From JAFGNV01 sp964612485 (lineage in GTDB: Bacteria > Chloroflexota > Anaerolineae > 4572-78 > J111): a stretch of 64,000 nucleotides of DNA. Position numbers and translations under genes: made by a program. The notes beneath the pieces were generated by a model. That model saw only the letters and a program-made list of their open reading frames with translations, was not told the DNA's origin and did no database searches. Below are positions 16,625 to 26,023 of the stretch, piece by piece. Every line of letters begins with the position of its first letter. Within the stretch, counting starts at the first letter, position 1. The DNA lies in assembly GCA_964612485.1 (NCBI GenBank), contig CAZTFF010000020.1, positions 33,201-97,200 of the forward strand, read 5' to 3'.

Positions 16625-18524
16625 ATGGAACATTCTGCCATATCCTTCATCCCATTGCTCATTGTTATTGCCCTGGCCTTTGTTGTTCCCCTGCTTCTCT
16701 CGCATTTCAGAAAGTTGGGGATTCCCATATGTAGTGGGAGAAATTATTGCCGGAATTATTGTAGGCAAGAGTGGCTTCAACTGGATACAAGAGGGGGTGG
16801 CGCTGCGGATTTTATCGGAGTTGGGGTTTGCTTACCTGATGTTTCTGTCCGGGCTGGAAATAAATTTTTCTGCTGTTCTGGATAACAACTCCGGCCATAA
16901 TCAACCCCAAGGAACGCAAATGCTGCTCCGCAACCCGATGATCGTGGGCAGCCTCTTGTTTATCCTGACCCTGGCCGGCTCTACCGCCGGCGGCTTCATG
17001 ATGTGGAGCCAAAATCTCATTCAATCGCCATGGATCATGGCCCTGGTCATTTCTACCACCTCCCTGGGGGTAGTGGTACCGGTACTTAAGGAACGAGGCA
17101 TTACCGAAAATCACTACGGGCAAAGCATGCTCATCGCCGCCCTGGTAGCCGATTTTGCCAGCATTCTGCTCATCAGCGTGTATGTGCTTTTGCGGAGCCA
17201 AGGCCCCACGTTGGAAATACTACTGGTGCTGGTGCTGTTTGCGGCATTCATCGCCATTTACCGGATCGCCGCGCTATTCAGAGACCATTTGCCGGCGGAA
17301 CAGATCATCGAAGAAATATCATCGGCCACCTCGCAAATCAAACTGCGAGGGGCGTTTGTGCTGGCCTTTGTCTTTATTGTTCTGGCCGAAAGCCTGGGCA
17401 TCGAGATCATTTTGGGCGCATTTTTGGCCGGCGTCATCGTATCTCTCCTGTCGGATGGCGACGGCGGCACCCTGCTGCGAGAAAAATTGGACGCCATTGG
17501 TTACGGTTTTTTTATTCCCATTTTTTTTGTAATGGTGGGCGTAGGCTTCAACCTGCCCGCGCTGCTGAGTTCATCATCGGCCCTGGTGCTGGTACCGCTC
17601 ATCATTATAACTGCCTACCTGGTCAAAGTAATTCCGGCCTTGATCTATAAGGCAGAATATTCCTGGCGAAAAACACTGGCCACCGGTATCCTGCTCAGCG
17701 CCCGGTTATCGCTCATTATTGCCGCCGCGGCCATTGGCCTGCGGCTGGGGATCATTTCCGGCGCGGTAAATGCCGCCATAATTTTGGTGGCGGTGATTAC
17801 GTGTACCGCTTCACCCGTTTTGTTTAACCTGCTGATCCCCCGCTCCGATGAGGCCCGCCGCCCCATCATTGTGGTCGGATCGCGCACAAATGCGGAGCTG
17901 CTGGTCAACCGGCTGCTGGAACGTGATCTGGAGGCCGTTCTTATCAGCAGCGGCGATACAAAAAAAGAAGAACAGGTGTTAGTTACCGGCGAATCATCTC
18001 CCTGGCCGCACCAACACCTGCTCGATGAACTCCGGGCAGCCAATATCGAACAAGCGGGCGCGCTGATCGCCATGGAAGAAAAAGACGAAGACAATTTACG
18101 TATCTGCCGGATTGGCCGGCGTTACGATATACCCAATATCATCGCCCGCGTGTATGACCCGCTAAAAAACGACCGGTTCCGTAAGTTGGGAACGCGGGTC
18201 ATCAACCCGGTCTACTCCGGTATTTTAATGGTGGAAAGTATGGTGCTCAACCCGGGATCGTTTTCCATTGCCCCGGACGTGGATGAAGTTCAACAAATTC
18301 GAGAGATCAAATTCCAAAATACACGCCTGGTTGGCAAACGGATCAACGACATCGACCTGCCGCCCAATGTTGTTATTTTGATGGTCGAACGCAGCCACGA
18401 AATTCTGGTTCCCGACCGGGACACGGTTCTGCGGGCCAACGATACCTTAACCCTGGTGGGCAGCGACAGGGAACTGGGTGAAGCCGCGCAACTCTTAGCA
18501 CGTAACGGGCGGAATAAACGGTAA
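16625..18524 (+). pseudogene. KefB-type monovalent cation:proton antiporter with +1 frameshift
   Basis: The natural start is ATG 16625 behind AAGGAG. The first 35 codons read SFIPLLIVIALAFVVPLLLSHFRKLGIPI, then the frame breaks at 16727-16730; the rest continues in the next frame as VVGEIIAGIIVGKSG and onward to 18524. Removing one base there restores the expected IPIVVGE junction, so this is a single-base insertion, either a sequencing error or a fresh mutation. The repaired protein would have about 632 residues: a Na+/H+ exchanger membrane domain (to about 410), then a TrkA-N-like domain lacking a clear GxGxxG (RPIIVVGSRTNAELLV) and a TrkA-C domain near the end. It probably exchanges K+ or Na+ for protons. 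Confidence 0.85.
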
Positions 18525-18556
18525 AAAATGATAAGCATAAAAGAAAGGAACGAACA

Positions 18557-19351
18557 ATGTTAAAGAGTATTAACGAATTAAACGGATACGAAGTTTTATC
18601 ACCCGATGGATTGGTAGGCTACGCGCATGATTTTTATTTTGACGACGTCACCTGGATCATCCGCTATCTGGTAGTTGACACCGGCAAATGGCTGCCGGGC
18701 CGGAAAGTGCTGGTATCGCCCATTGTGTTGGGCCGGCCCGATTGGGGCAGCTACAGCCTGCCGGTTAATTTGACCAAAGAACAGATTGAAAACAGCCCGG
18801 ATATTGACACCGACAAACCTATCTCCCGGCAGGACGAAACAAAACTGCTGGCACATTACCAATGGCCCGATTACTGGCAGGAAGTAACTCCGGTCGATGC
18901 CGGATTTGCCGGCATGCGGCCCGACACCTATCTATCGGCCATGCGAGCCGCCGCAGAAAGTAACCAGAAAATTGAAGAGGACGTGGTTGAGAAAACACTC
19001 GCCGGAGAGCAAACGGGCGATCCCCACCTGCGCAGCACCAACGAAGTGCTGGGCTACCATATTCAGGCCAGCGATGGCGAAATTGGCCATGTAGAAGACT
19101 TTATTTATGATGACGACATCTGGACCTTGCGTTACATGGTTATCGATACCCGCAACTGGCTGCCGGGCAAAAAAGTTCTGGCATCGCCCCAGTGGATCGA
19201 AAAGATCATCTGGCCCAACTCGGAAGTTCACGTGAACCTGACGCGGGAAGAGATCAAAAACAGCCCGGAATACGATCCATCTACGCCCATCAACCGGGCT
19301 TATGAAACCCGGTTATATGATTATTACGGCCGGCCCACCTACTGGCCCTGA
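18557..19351 (+). CDS. double PRC-barrel protein (paralogue 3)
   Basis: 264 residues; ATG 18557 behind GAAAGGAACGAAC. The barrels lie at about 5-85 (LNGYEVLSPDGLVGYAHDFYFDD) and about 160-240 (VLGYHIQASDGEIGHVEDFIYDD). The linker carries HYQWPDYW and the end is LYDYYGRPTYW, matching the protein at 10705 very closely. It lies 32 bases after the antiporter gene in the same direction and may share its transcript, so the paralogues are paired with transporters on both sides of the block. Confidence 0.87.
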   Translation: MLKSINELNGYEVLSPDGLVGYAHDFYFDDVTWIIRYLVVDTGKWLPGRKVLVSPIVLGRPDWGSYSLPVNLTKEQIENSPDIDTDKPISRQDETKLLAHYQWPDYWQEVTPVDAGFAGMRPDTYLSAMRAAAESNQKIEEDVVEKTLAGEQTGDPHLRSTNEVLGYHIQASDGEIGHVEDFIYDDDIWTLRYMVIDTRNWLPGKKVLASPQWIEKIIWPNSEVHVNLTREEIKNSPEYDPSTPINRAYETRLYDYYGRPTYWP

Positions 19352-19388
19352 TTCATAAAAAAAGAGAGCCTCAGGAGATCCAATTTTC

Positions 19389-19427
19389 AGACCTGACAGG
19401 TTTTTAAGTTTCAAATCTGTCAGGTCT
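19389..19427. terminator. bidirectional hairpin between convergent genes
   Basis: AGACCTGACAG (19389-19399) and CTGTCAGGTCT (19417-19427) form a perfect 11-bp stem around a T-rich loop. It lies between the convergent ends of the PRC-barrel gene and the TSUP gene. The GACCTGACAGGT sequence resembles a palindrome common in bacterial intergenic regions, so it may be a repeat serving as a terminator. Confidence 0.6.
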
Positions 19428-19429
19428 AC

Positions 19430-20212
19430 TTATGCGCCAAAAAGCAACCGGCCCACCCAATCAAACAGGCCCAACAACTTGGCCGCCGATACGGCCACCA
19501 CCGCGATCAGTAGCCAGCGCACAAAAACCGCGCCGCGCTCCACGGCCACGCGCGCGCCAATCCAGGCCCCGGCCATATTGCCTACCGCCAAAACCAGGCC
19601 AACCTGCCACACCACCTGATCGTTCAGCACAAATACCGCCAGGGCAAACACCACGTAACACAAAACGATCAACACCTTTACCGCGTTGGCCCGCACCAGG
19701 TCATAACCCGTACCCAGCACCAGCCCGGCCAGCAAAAAGATACCCACCCCGGCCTGGATAAAGCCGCCGTAGATGCCAATGGCGAAAAAAATCAGCCACT
19801 GCGTCCAACCGGGCCGCCGCTGCCGCAGTTCCGGGTGGCCTTCCAGCCACTGTTTGGGCCGGATCAAAATGACCACCAGCATCACCACCAGCAGCGCGCC
19901 AATGGTGCGCCGCATCATGGTTTCATCTAAATTGACCGCAACCTGCGCTCCAATGATCGCGCCCAGGGCGGCCGGCACGGCCAGCGATAATCCGCCGCGC
20001 CAATCCATCATCTGCTGCCGGTGAAAACTGGTGACGCCCACCACGTTTTGTAACAAAATCGCCACCCGGTTGGTACCGTTGGCCACATTGGCCGGCAGCC
20101 CCAAAAAGATCAACAGCGGCAGCGTTACCAGCGAGCCGCTCCCGGCCAGCGTATTGATAAATCCCGCCATCGCGCCCGCGCCAATAAGCGCCAGGTAAAA
20201 ATACCATTCCAT
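19430..20212 (-). CDS. sulfite exporter TauE/SafE (TSUP) family permease
   Basis: 260 residues with about seven to eight hydrophobic segments. Family motifs are GFINTLAGSGSLVTLPLLIFLGLPANVANGTNRVAI near the N-terminus and its repeat GFIQAGVGIFLLAGLVLGTGYDLVRANAVKV after the middle. TSUP permeases carry sulfite, sulfoacetate, thiosulfate or other small anions; the substrate is not readable from sequence. It stands alone, divergent from ilvD. Confidence 0.88.
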   Translation of the reverse strand: MEWYFYLALIGAGAMAGFINTLAGSGSLVTLPLLIFLGLPANVANGTNRVAILLQNVVGVTSFHRQQMMDWRGGLSLAVPAALGAIIGAQVAVNLDETMMRRTIGALLVVMLVVILIRPKQWLEGHPELRQRRPGWTQWLIFFAIGIYGGFIQAGVGIFLLAGLVLGTGYDLVRANAVKVLIVLCYVVFALAVFVLNDQVVWQVGLVLAVGNMAGAWIGARVAVERGAVFVRWLLIAVVAVSAAKLLGLFDWVGRLLFGA

Positions 20213-20232
20213 AAAAAACCCTCACTTTTTAA

Positions 20233-20382
20233 ATCATGACTACCGACGACAGATGACAGACCACCGTGATGATTTAGCACTGGTCGTCAGTCGTCGATGG
20301 CCTGTGGTCTGGTTGTCAACAGGCAGGTTCGATAACTGATTTTATGTCAAACCAAGGAACTGGCCGTTAGCAAGTTCAACCT
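20233..20382. repeat. degenerate palindromic repeat, copy B (related to 8160-8336)
   Basis: Aligns by eye with the element at 8160-8336: ACCGACGACAGATGACAGACCAC, then GTCAGTCGTCGATGG, TGTGGTCTG, TTCGATAAC and CCGTTAGCAAGTTCAA. GACAGACCAC and GTGGTCTG pair as a hairpin. It lies in the divergent region upstream of ilvD. Confidence 0.65.
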
Positions 20383-20433
20383 ATAAAAACGCCGTGAGCG
20401 TAACCCAATTAGCGCAGATTGTCAATATAGCTA

Positions 20434-20462
20434 TTGTCAGCATGGCGCAGTTGTGCTAAAAT
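20434..20462 (+). promoter_or_regulatory. predicted sigma-70 promoter of ilvD
   Basis: TTGTCA (20434-20439), a 17-base spacer and TAAAAT (20457-20462), about 60 bases upstream of the ilvD start. Confidence 0.6.
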
Positions 20463-20524
20463 GTCTCAATTCCTGCAAAAAAATTCATGATTTCCAGTAG
20501 AGACGTATCGAGGAGGACGCTTTT

Positions 20525-22201
20525 ATGCGCAGTGATAATGTAAAAAAAGGTTTTGAAAGAGCACCCAACCGCAGTTTATTGAAGGCCGCCGGCTACAACG
20601 ACGACCAGATCCGCCAGCCTTTTGTGGGCATCGCCAACAGCTACACCGACGTGGTTCCCGGCCACGTTCACCTGAATGAATTTGGCGAGATTGTGCGCCA
20701 GGCCGTAAAAGATGCCGGGGGCACGCCGTTTATGTTCCACACCATCGCCGTGGATGATGGCATTGCGATGGGACACCGGGGGATGAAGTTCTCGCTGCCC
20801 AGCCGCGAGTTAATTGCCGACTCGGTCGAAACCATGGTTTCGGCTCACTGGTTCGATGCCCTCATCTGCATCCCCAATTGCGATAAAATTGTGCCCGGTA
20901 TGTTGATGGCCGCCATGCGGCTCAACGTGCCCACCATCTTTGTGAGCGGCGGCCCGATGCGGGCCGGCAAAACGCCCGATGGCGAAACCATCGACCTTAT
21001 TTCCGTATTCCAGGGCGTGGGGGCTTACAAAGCCGGAAAAATAGATGACGACCAGCTTAAAGTTTTGGAAGATTACGGCTGCCCCGGCTGCGGCTCCTGC
21101 TCCGGTCTGTTCACGGCCAATTCTATGAACTCCATCTGCGAGGTGTTGGGCGTGGCCCTGCCCGGCAACGGCACTTACCTCTCTAAAACCCCGGAACGGG
21201 AAGCGCTGGCGCAGCAAGCAGGCAAACAGATCATGAAACTCATCGAGTGGGATCTCAAGCCCCGCGATATTGTAACCGAAGCCGTGATCGACAACGCCAT
21301 CGCCCTGGATATGGCCATGGGCGGCAGCTCAAACACTATTCTGCACACCCTGGCCGTGGCCCAGGAAGCGGGGCTGGATTATTCGCTCGACCGCATCCGG
21401 GAGATTTCGGCCAAAACGCCTACCCTGTGCAAAGTCAGTCCCTCCTCTCAATACCATATTGAAGATGTGGATGAAGCGGGCGGTATCAGCGCCATTTTGT
21501 ACGAGTTGAGCCGGAAACCGGGCGCGCTGAACCTGGATACCCAAAGTGTCACCGGCCAAACCCTGGGCGAAAATATCAATGAATGCCACAGCAAAAACGC
21601 AGACTGCATCCGCACCCTGGACAACGCCTACAGTGAAACCGGCGGATTGACGATGCTGTTTGGCAACCTGGCTCCCAAGGGGGCGGTGGTAAAAACCGTG
21701 GGCGTGCTGCCGGAAATGATGGTGCATTCCGGCCCGGCCCGCGTTTACGAATCACACGATGAGGCCAACGCCGGTATTTTGAGCGGCGATGTCCAGCCAG
21801 GAGAAGTGGTGATCATCCGTTACGAAGGCCCCAAGGGCGGCCCCGGCATGCAGGAAATGCTGGCCCCCACCAGCAACATCACCGGCATGGGGCTGGAAAG
21901 CTGCGTGGCCCTGGTCACCGATGGGCGTTTCTCCGGCGGCACGCGCGGGGCCTGCATTGGGCACGTTTCGCCGGAAGCGGCAGAAGGCGGGCCAATCGGC
22001 CTGCTGGAAACGGGCGACATCATCGAAATTGATATTGAAAAAGGCACGTTGAATGTGGCCCTGTCTGATGAGGAACTGGCCCAACGCCGCGCCAACTGGA
22101 CAATGCCGCAAAAACCCGCTCTCAACGGCTGGCTGGCGCGCTACGCGACGATGGCCACCAGCGCAGACAAAGGGGCGGTGCTGCAAGTTCCGGGCGCATA
22201 A
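20525..22201 (+). CDS. ilvD: dihydroxy-acid dehydratase
   Basis: 558 residues; ATG 20525 behind GAGGAGGA. The enzyme dehydrates 2,3-dihydroxy-isovalerate and its methylvalerate analogue in valine, isoleucine and leucine synthesis. Signatures are PNCDKIVPGML (Cys119) and the cluster-binding GCPGCGSCSGLFTANSMNS (Cys186-Cys192). The early motif is TDVVPGHVHL rather than one ending in Pro-Cys, which resembles the E. coli oxygen-sensitive 4Fe-4S type (inference). Also visible are GGSSNTILHTLA and the late RFSGGTRGACIGHVSPEA. No other ilv genes lie in the window. Confidence 0.96.
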   Translation: MRSDNVKKGFERAPNRSLLKAAGYNDDQIRQPFVGIANSYTDVVPGHVHLNEFGEIVRQAVKDAGGTPFMFHTIAVDDGIAMGHRGMKFSLPSRELIADSVETMVSAHWFDALICIPNCDKIVPGMLMAAMRLNVPTIFVSGGPMRAGKTPDGETIDLISVFQGVGAYKAGKIDDDQLKVLEDYGCPGCGSCSGLFTANSMNSICEVLGVALPGNGTYLSKTPEREALAQQAGKQIMKLIEWDLKPRDIVTEAVIDNAIALDMAMGGSSNTILHTLAVAQEAGLDYSLDRIREISAKTPTLCKVSPSSQYHIEDVDEAGGISAILYELSRKPGALNLDTQSVTGQTLGENINECHSKNADCIRTLDNAYSETGGLTMLFGNLAPKGAVVKTVGVLPEMMVHSGPARVYESHDEANAGILSGDVQPGEVVIIRYEGPKGGPGMQEMLAPTSNITGMGLESCVALVTDGRFSGGTRGACIGHVSPEAAEGGPIGLLETGDIIEIDIEKGTLNVALSDEELAQRRANWTMPQKPALNGWLARYATMATSADKGAVLQVPGA

Positions 22202-22222
22202 TTTCAGGGGACGGAGGCAACC

Positions 22223-22807
22223 TTGAGCGAGCTACAAGAAATCATCAAGCAGGTTGAAGCGCTATCGCCCGAAAGCCGGGCCGAGTTGGTCAAATACATT
22301 GAATTTTTGCAGTGGCAGGAATCTCGGCAAAACCTGGCGGCCATGTCCAACTGGAGTTTTAGTTTTATCGAGGCATTTCAAGAGGCCAATGTCCAGACCA
22401 GCCAGGATGCCGCCGGGATGGATGCCAAACTGTCGCCCGCTGTGGTGGGCGGGGAAACGCTTCCGTCGCTCTGGGCGCACCCGCCGCTGGTGGGCCAGAC
22501 CGTCATCGAATATTTTGTGCCCATCCCCCAACACGTCAGCAACCTGTACCTGCGCCTGTCGTTTGGCATCCGCGATGGAGCCGAGATGGATGAGGATAAC
22601 CTGGTGGCGTTTGGGGTGCGGGTCAACGGGCTGCGGGCCTGGGGCCAACAGACCAACCAGCAGCGATGGCAAACAGCCAATATCCGCCTCAATGTGAGCA
22701 GCGGCGATATTGCCCGCATTGAATTTACCACCGAAGCGCTCGGCAGCCACGAATGGACCTGGGCCGTGTGGGGCAACCCGGAATTATACGGCGCAAGCCG
22801 GGATTGA
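22223..22807 (+). CDS. unrecognised protein with DUF2281-like N-terminus
   Basis: 194 residues from TTG 22223, supported by GGAGG five bases upstream. Residues 1-33 (SELQEIIKQVEALSPESRAELVKYIEFLQWQ) resemble the helical DUF2281/antitoxin-like segment found at the start of many small bacterial proteins. The rest, with VIEYFVPIPQHVSNLYLRLSFGI and IARIEFTTEALGSHEWTWAVWGNPELY, looks like a beta-sandwich. It follows ilvD by 21 bases and may be cotranscribed. No toxin-like gene is adjacent. Function unknown. Confidence 0.7.
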   Translation: MSELQEIIKQVEALSPESRAELVKYIEFLQWQESRQNLAAMSNWSFSFIEAFQEANVQTSQDAAGMDAKLSPAVVGGETLPSLWAHPPLVGQTVIEYFVPIPQHVSNLYLRLSFGIRDGAEMDEDNLVAFGVRVNGLRAWGQQTNQQRWQTANIRLNVSSGDIARIEFTTEALGSHEWTWAVWGNPELYGASRD

Positions 22808-22827
22808 TCCTGACTAACGGTGAGGCC

Positions 22828-23487
22828 CTACAAAACAGCGATGACACGGGCGGGCGCGCCGTCTGAATGGGGGATTTTTAGCGGCAGGGCATACAACATC
22901 ACCCGCTGCTGTTGAATCTCGATAGTATTGCACAGATACTCAATCAAAACGACGCCGTTACGCAGCAACACATCGTGGGTGACAAACTCTTGCAGCGGCG
23001 CGGCCTCACCATCCAACAGCAAGCGAATGACGTAATCCTGTGGGAAATCAAACCCTACCGTTTTGATCTCACGCGCCAGCAGCCATTGAGCCGCCTCACG
23101 GGTTAAATAGGGCGCTTGCGTCCAGAATTCGGGGGTTTGATGACTATAGCGCCGATCCCACTCCGCTTTGAGCAGCGCCATATCCCCGGCTCGGACATCG
23201 GTATTGGCCCGCGCCAACATTTCGGCCTCAATAGCGGTGTTATCCTCAACGCCGCTCAAATCAAAGACCGCGCATTCACCTGCCACCGTTTCCAAGGGAA
23301 TATCGCTGGTGGTGGAACCATCGGGCAAAATATGGCGCGGCGAGTCGATGTGGGTGAAACCATGCACGCCCCAGCCCACCCAGGTAATTTGGAACGGATC
23401 GCCCTGGGCAAAATCTTTGACCAGCCGCCGCTCAACGGGCCAGCGAAAATGGTCCTCAATTGGCATCGACAAATCCACAATTTTCAT
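22828..23487 (-). CDS. cyclase-family metal-dependent hydrolase (kynurenine formamidase-like)
   Basis: 219 residues from ATG 23487, which overlaps the previous stop as ATGA and has GGAGGATCAGTT before it. The cyclase/KynB motif is HGFTHIDSPRH, giving His42, His46, Asp48 and His52 as the divalent metal site. Members hydrolyse N-formyl-kynurenine, other amides or cyclic substrates. As the last gene of a GNAT-NSAR-oxidoreductase operon, an amide hydrolase releasing an N-acyl group is attractive but unproven. No tryptophan catabolism genes are nearby. Confidence 0.85.
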   Translation of the reverse strand: MKIVDLSMPIEDHFRWPVERRLVKDFAQGDPFQITWVGWGVHGFTHIDSPRHILPDGSTTSDIPLETVAGECAVFDLSGVEDNTAIEAEMLARANTDVRAGDMALLKAEWDRRYSHQTPEFWTQAPYLTREAAQWLLAREIKTVGFDFPQDYVIRLLLDGEAAPLQEFVTHDVLLRNGVVLIEYLCNTIEIQQQRVMLYALPLKIPHSDGAPARVIAVL

Positions 23488-24884
23488 AACTGATCCTCCA
23501 AAAATGTTTTGTCTTGCAACTGTTTTAATTTCCACAACGTAGAAGCGGCGTCCAGATCGACCATTTCATAAGTCAACAACGTGCCTGCCGGGACATCGGT
23601 TTTTAGGATGTTGTTGGCGGCCAGGTAAAAAGGAATAGGGTGATGGGGCTGGTGAGCCGCTGCCGGGATCAATTCCGGCTCGGCCCCCTCAATGGTGTGA
23701 TGATGGCCGCCCATCGACAATTTTTGGCCTTTTTTGAGAGAAACCGCCGCCCGAATCCCCAGATCAACCCGAGGTCTCACCACGCGCGCGCCGGTTGGCT
23801 GCTTTAACACCGCTGCCGAAAGAATGGATGTCGCCGTTTCCACGCCCAACAAATGCCAGGGCTGGTAAATGAGGGCATGGGTTCGATCCCGGCTGACCCC
23901 GTGGCCTTTTTCGGCCAACAATTCCCAGGTGGCTTTATCCCGGCACGTCACCACCACAAACACGCCGCCGGCCAGGCTCACTTCATCGGCCCGGCGCAGG
24001 CAATTGACAATATCGATCACGCCCTCCGATTCCAGAATCCCGCCGGCCGTTTGGCGACGCAGCACTTCCGGCAGTTCGCGGATGCGGGCCACCGGCGCGC
24101 GGAGGCGCGGCGCGTCATAGCCATAACCGGTTGAATTAATCACAATAGCCATTTCCGCCAAATCGGGCACGGCTACCTGGGGAATTTCGGCCAATGCTTC
24201 GCGCCGCTGGTCAATTGTCTGGCCTGCCAGCTCGGGCCGGGGAATATTCCACAAATCCCATTCGCCTGTGTCGGCCACTTTCACTCGTTTCTGGCCGTGG
24301 CTCACCGTGCCGGCAATCGAATCAACCACAAAATCCTGCTCGCTGGATTTTCCGGCGCAGACAATTTCCAGGCCCAGGGTTTCAGCCCAGGAGATCAGCC
24401 CCAACAGCAGGCTGGGCTGGTCGCCGTCGGCGGGCGTGTAGACCCCCCCTCTTTCCCGCGCTAATTTGGATAGAATAGGGCCAACCACCACATCCGTTTC
24501 TTTGCTGACCATCACCACGTGCCGGCCATGTTCCAGCGCGGCCTGGCCGTGCCGGGCGCCGGCTTCGGGCATGCCGGTTGATTCAACCACCACGCCAATT
24601 GACGTGCCCATCATCAACAACGGGTCTTCCAGCACCGCCACCTGCCCCCGCTCGATGGCGGCCTGAGCTTCGGCGGCGGTAAAACAGGCAGCCAGCCGGT
24701 CGGCGGAAATGCCGGCTGCCAAACACGCCCGGCGCGCCACAGGCACATCCCGGTCGCAAACAGCCACCACATCAATTTGAGAGATGGCCCGGCTCTGAAA
24801 CAAAAACGAACGCCCAAACGCGCCCGTGCCGATCAAACCTACCCGAATTTGTTCTCTGTGTTGAAATAGTTGATGATAATTCAT
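23484..24884 (-). CDS. NAD(P)-dependent oxidoreductase with C-terminal SAF domain
   Basis: 466 residues. N-terminal Rossmann fold: IRVGLIGTGAFGRSFLFQSRAISQIDVVAVCDRD, then VVVESTGMPEAGARHGQAALEHGRHVVMVSKETD, which recalls homoserine dehydrogenase-like proteins. The C-terminal region from about residue 370 (GIRAAVSLKKGQKLSMGG and NILKTDVPAGTLLTYEMVDLD) fits a SAF domain, as in sialic-acid synthase and altronate dehydratase. It overlaps both its operon neighbours by 4 bases, so strict coexpression is expected. The substrate is unknown. Confidence 0.75.
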   Translation of the reverse strand: MNYHQLFQHREQIRVGLIGTGAFGRSFLFQSRAISQIDVVAVCDRDVPVARRACLAAGISADRLAACFTAAEAQAAIERGQVAVLEDPLLMMGTSIGVVVESTGMPEAGARHGQAALEHGRHVVMVSKETDVVVGPILSKLARERGGVYTPADGDQPSLLLGLISWAETLGLEIVCAGKSSEQDFVVDSIAGTVSHGQKRVKVADTGEWDLWNIPRPELAGQTIDQRREALAEIPQVAVPDLAEMAIVINSTGYGYDAPRLRAPVARIRELPEVLRRQTAGGILESEGVIDIVNCLRRADEVSLAGGVFVVVTCRDKATWELLAEKGHGVSRDRTHALIYQPWHLLGVETATSILSAAVLKQPTGARVVRPRVDLGIRAAVSLKKGQKLSMGGHHHTIEGAEPELIPAAAHQPHHPIPFYLAANNILKTDVPAGTLLTYEMVDLDAASTLWKLKQLQDKTFLEDQL

Positions 24885-26011
24885 GACCCAACTCCCTGGT
24901 GAGCCTCAAAAACAGCTGTTCTGATCTGGTATTTTTTGACCCGTTCCGGGCGCACCGTCACGCCGATGCCGGAGCCGGGGGGCACGGTGATGGTTGAATC
25001 TTCGGGATTAAGCTGAAAATTGGGATCCGCAACATCTTCAACATAATAGCGATCCGAGGCGGAAATGTCGCCGGGCAAGGTGAAGCCCGGCAGCGAGGCC
25101 AGATGCAGGTTGACGGCCCGGCCCACATTGGTTTCTAACATGCCGCCGCACCACAGCGGCAAGCCGGCCTCCACGCAAAGCCGGTGAATAGCCAGGGCGT
25201 TGTTTAAGCCGCCCACCCGGCTGACTTTCATATTGATGATACGGCAGGCGTTCAACTCAATGGCGGCGCGGGCGTGCAGGGGCAGGTGAATGCTTTCGTC
25301 CAGGCAGAGTGGAGTTTTTAAGTGGGCCTGCAATTTGGCGTGATCGAAAATATCATCGTAATGGAGCGGCTGCTCAATCATCAACAATTCAAACTCATCC
25401 ATTTGCCGGAACAGGCCAACGTCGGCCAGGGTGTAGCTCGAATTGGCATCGGCCATCAGTTTGAGGCCGGGATGCTGCCGGCGAATGGCGGCCAGCGGCT
25501 CGAGGTCCCAACCCGGCTCGATCTTGATCTTGATCCGGCCGTATCCGGCAGCCACAAATTGGTTGACCCGCGCCAGCAGGTCGTTAATTGTGGGTTGAAT
25601 ACCGATGCTGACGCCTACCTCCACCCGCTTTCGCCGCCCGCCCAGCATTTGAGATAGGGGAACGCCGGCAGCGCGGGCAAACAAATCCCATAATGCGTTT
25701 TCCAGGGCGGCTTTGGCCAGGGGATGGCCACGCACGCGGTTGAACAGCGGCGGGATTTCCTGCGGCGCGGCTACGGCGCGCCCCGCCACTGCCGGAATCA
25801 AAAAATCGCTCAGGATGTGCCAGGCGGTGGTGACGGTTTCGTAGGAGTAGCCGGGGTCAGTGGTGGCCACGCACTCGCCCCAGCCAACCAGCCCCTCGCT
25901 ATAAACGGCTACCAAAATGGCCGGGCGGTCGGTCAGCGTGCCAAAACTGGTGCGGAAGGGGTGAACCAGCGGTTGGGCGATGTGGTGGAGTTCAATGCGT
26001 TCAATCTTCAT
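24881..26011 (-). CDS. enolase-superfamily enzyme, NSAR/o-succinylbenzoate synthase type
   Basis: 376 residues. Enolase N-terminal lid (1-120), then barrel. The acid/base set is complete: Lys161 and Lys163 (KIKIEPG), metal ligands Asp188 (MADANSSYT), Glu213 (MIEQPL) and Asp238 (CLDESI), and Lys262 (NMKVSRVGG). The sequence falls in the o-succinylbenzoate synthase/N-succinyl-amino-acid racemase subgroup, which cannot be split by motif. No menaquinone genes are near, and the neighbour at 26024 is a GNAT, so the racemase reading is preferred. It overlaps the next gene by ATGA. Confidence 0.85.
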   Translation of the reverse strand: MKIERIELHHIAQPLVHPFRTSFGTLTDRPAILVAVYSEGLVGWGECVATTDPGYSYETVTTAWHILSDFLIPAVAGRAVAAPQEIPPLFNRVRGHPLAKAALENALWDLFARAAGVPLSQMLGGRRKRVEVGVSIGIQPTINDLLARVNQFVAAGYGRIKIKIEPGWDLEPLAAIRRQHPGLKLMADANSSYTLADVGLFRQMDEFELLMIEQPLHYDDIFDHAKLQAHLKTPLCLDESIHLPLHARAAIELNACRIINMKVSRVGGLNNALAIHRLCVEAGLPLWCGGMLETNVGRAVNLHLASLPGFTLPGDISASDRYYVEDVADPNFQLNPEDSTITVPPGSGIGVTVRPERVKKYQIRTAVFEAHQGVGS

Positions 26012-26023
26012 GGAGCATTATCC

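Noticed and set aside
24881..26011. Naming the gene menC with certainty
   Set aside because: NSAR and o-succinylbenzoate synthase share all visible residues and no menaquinone genes are near, so no symbol was given.
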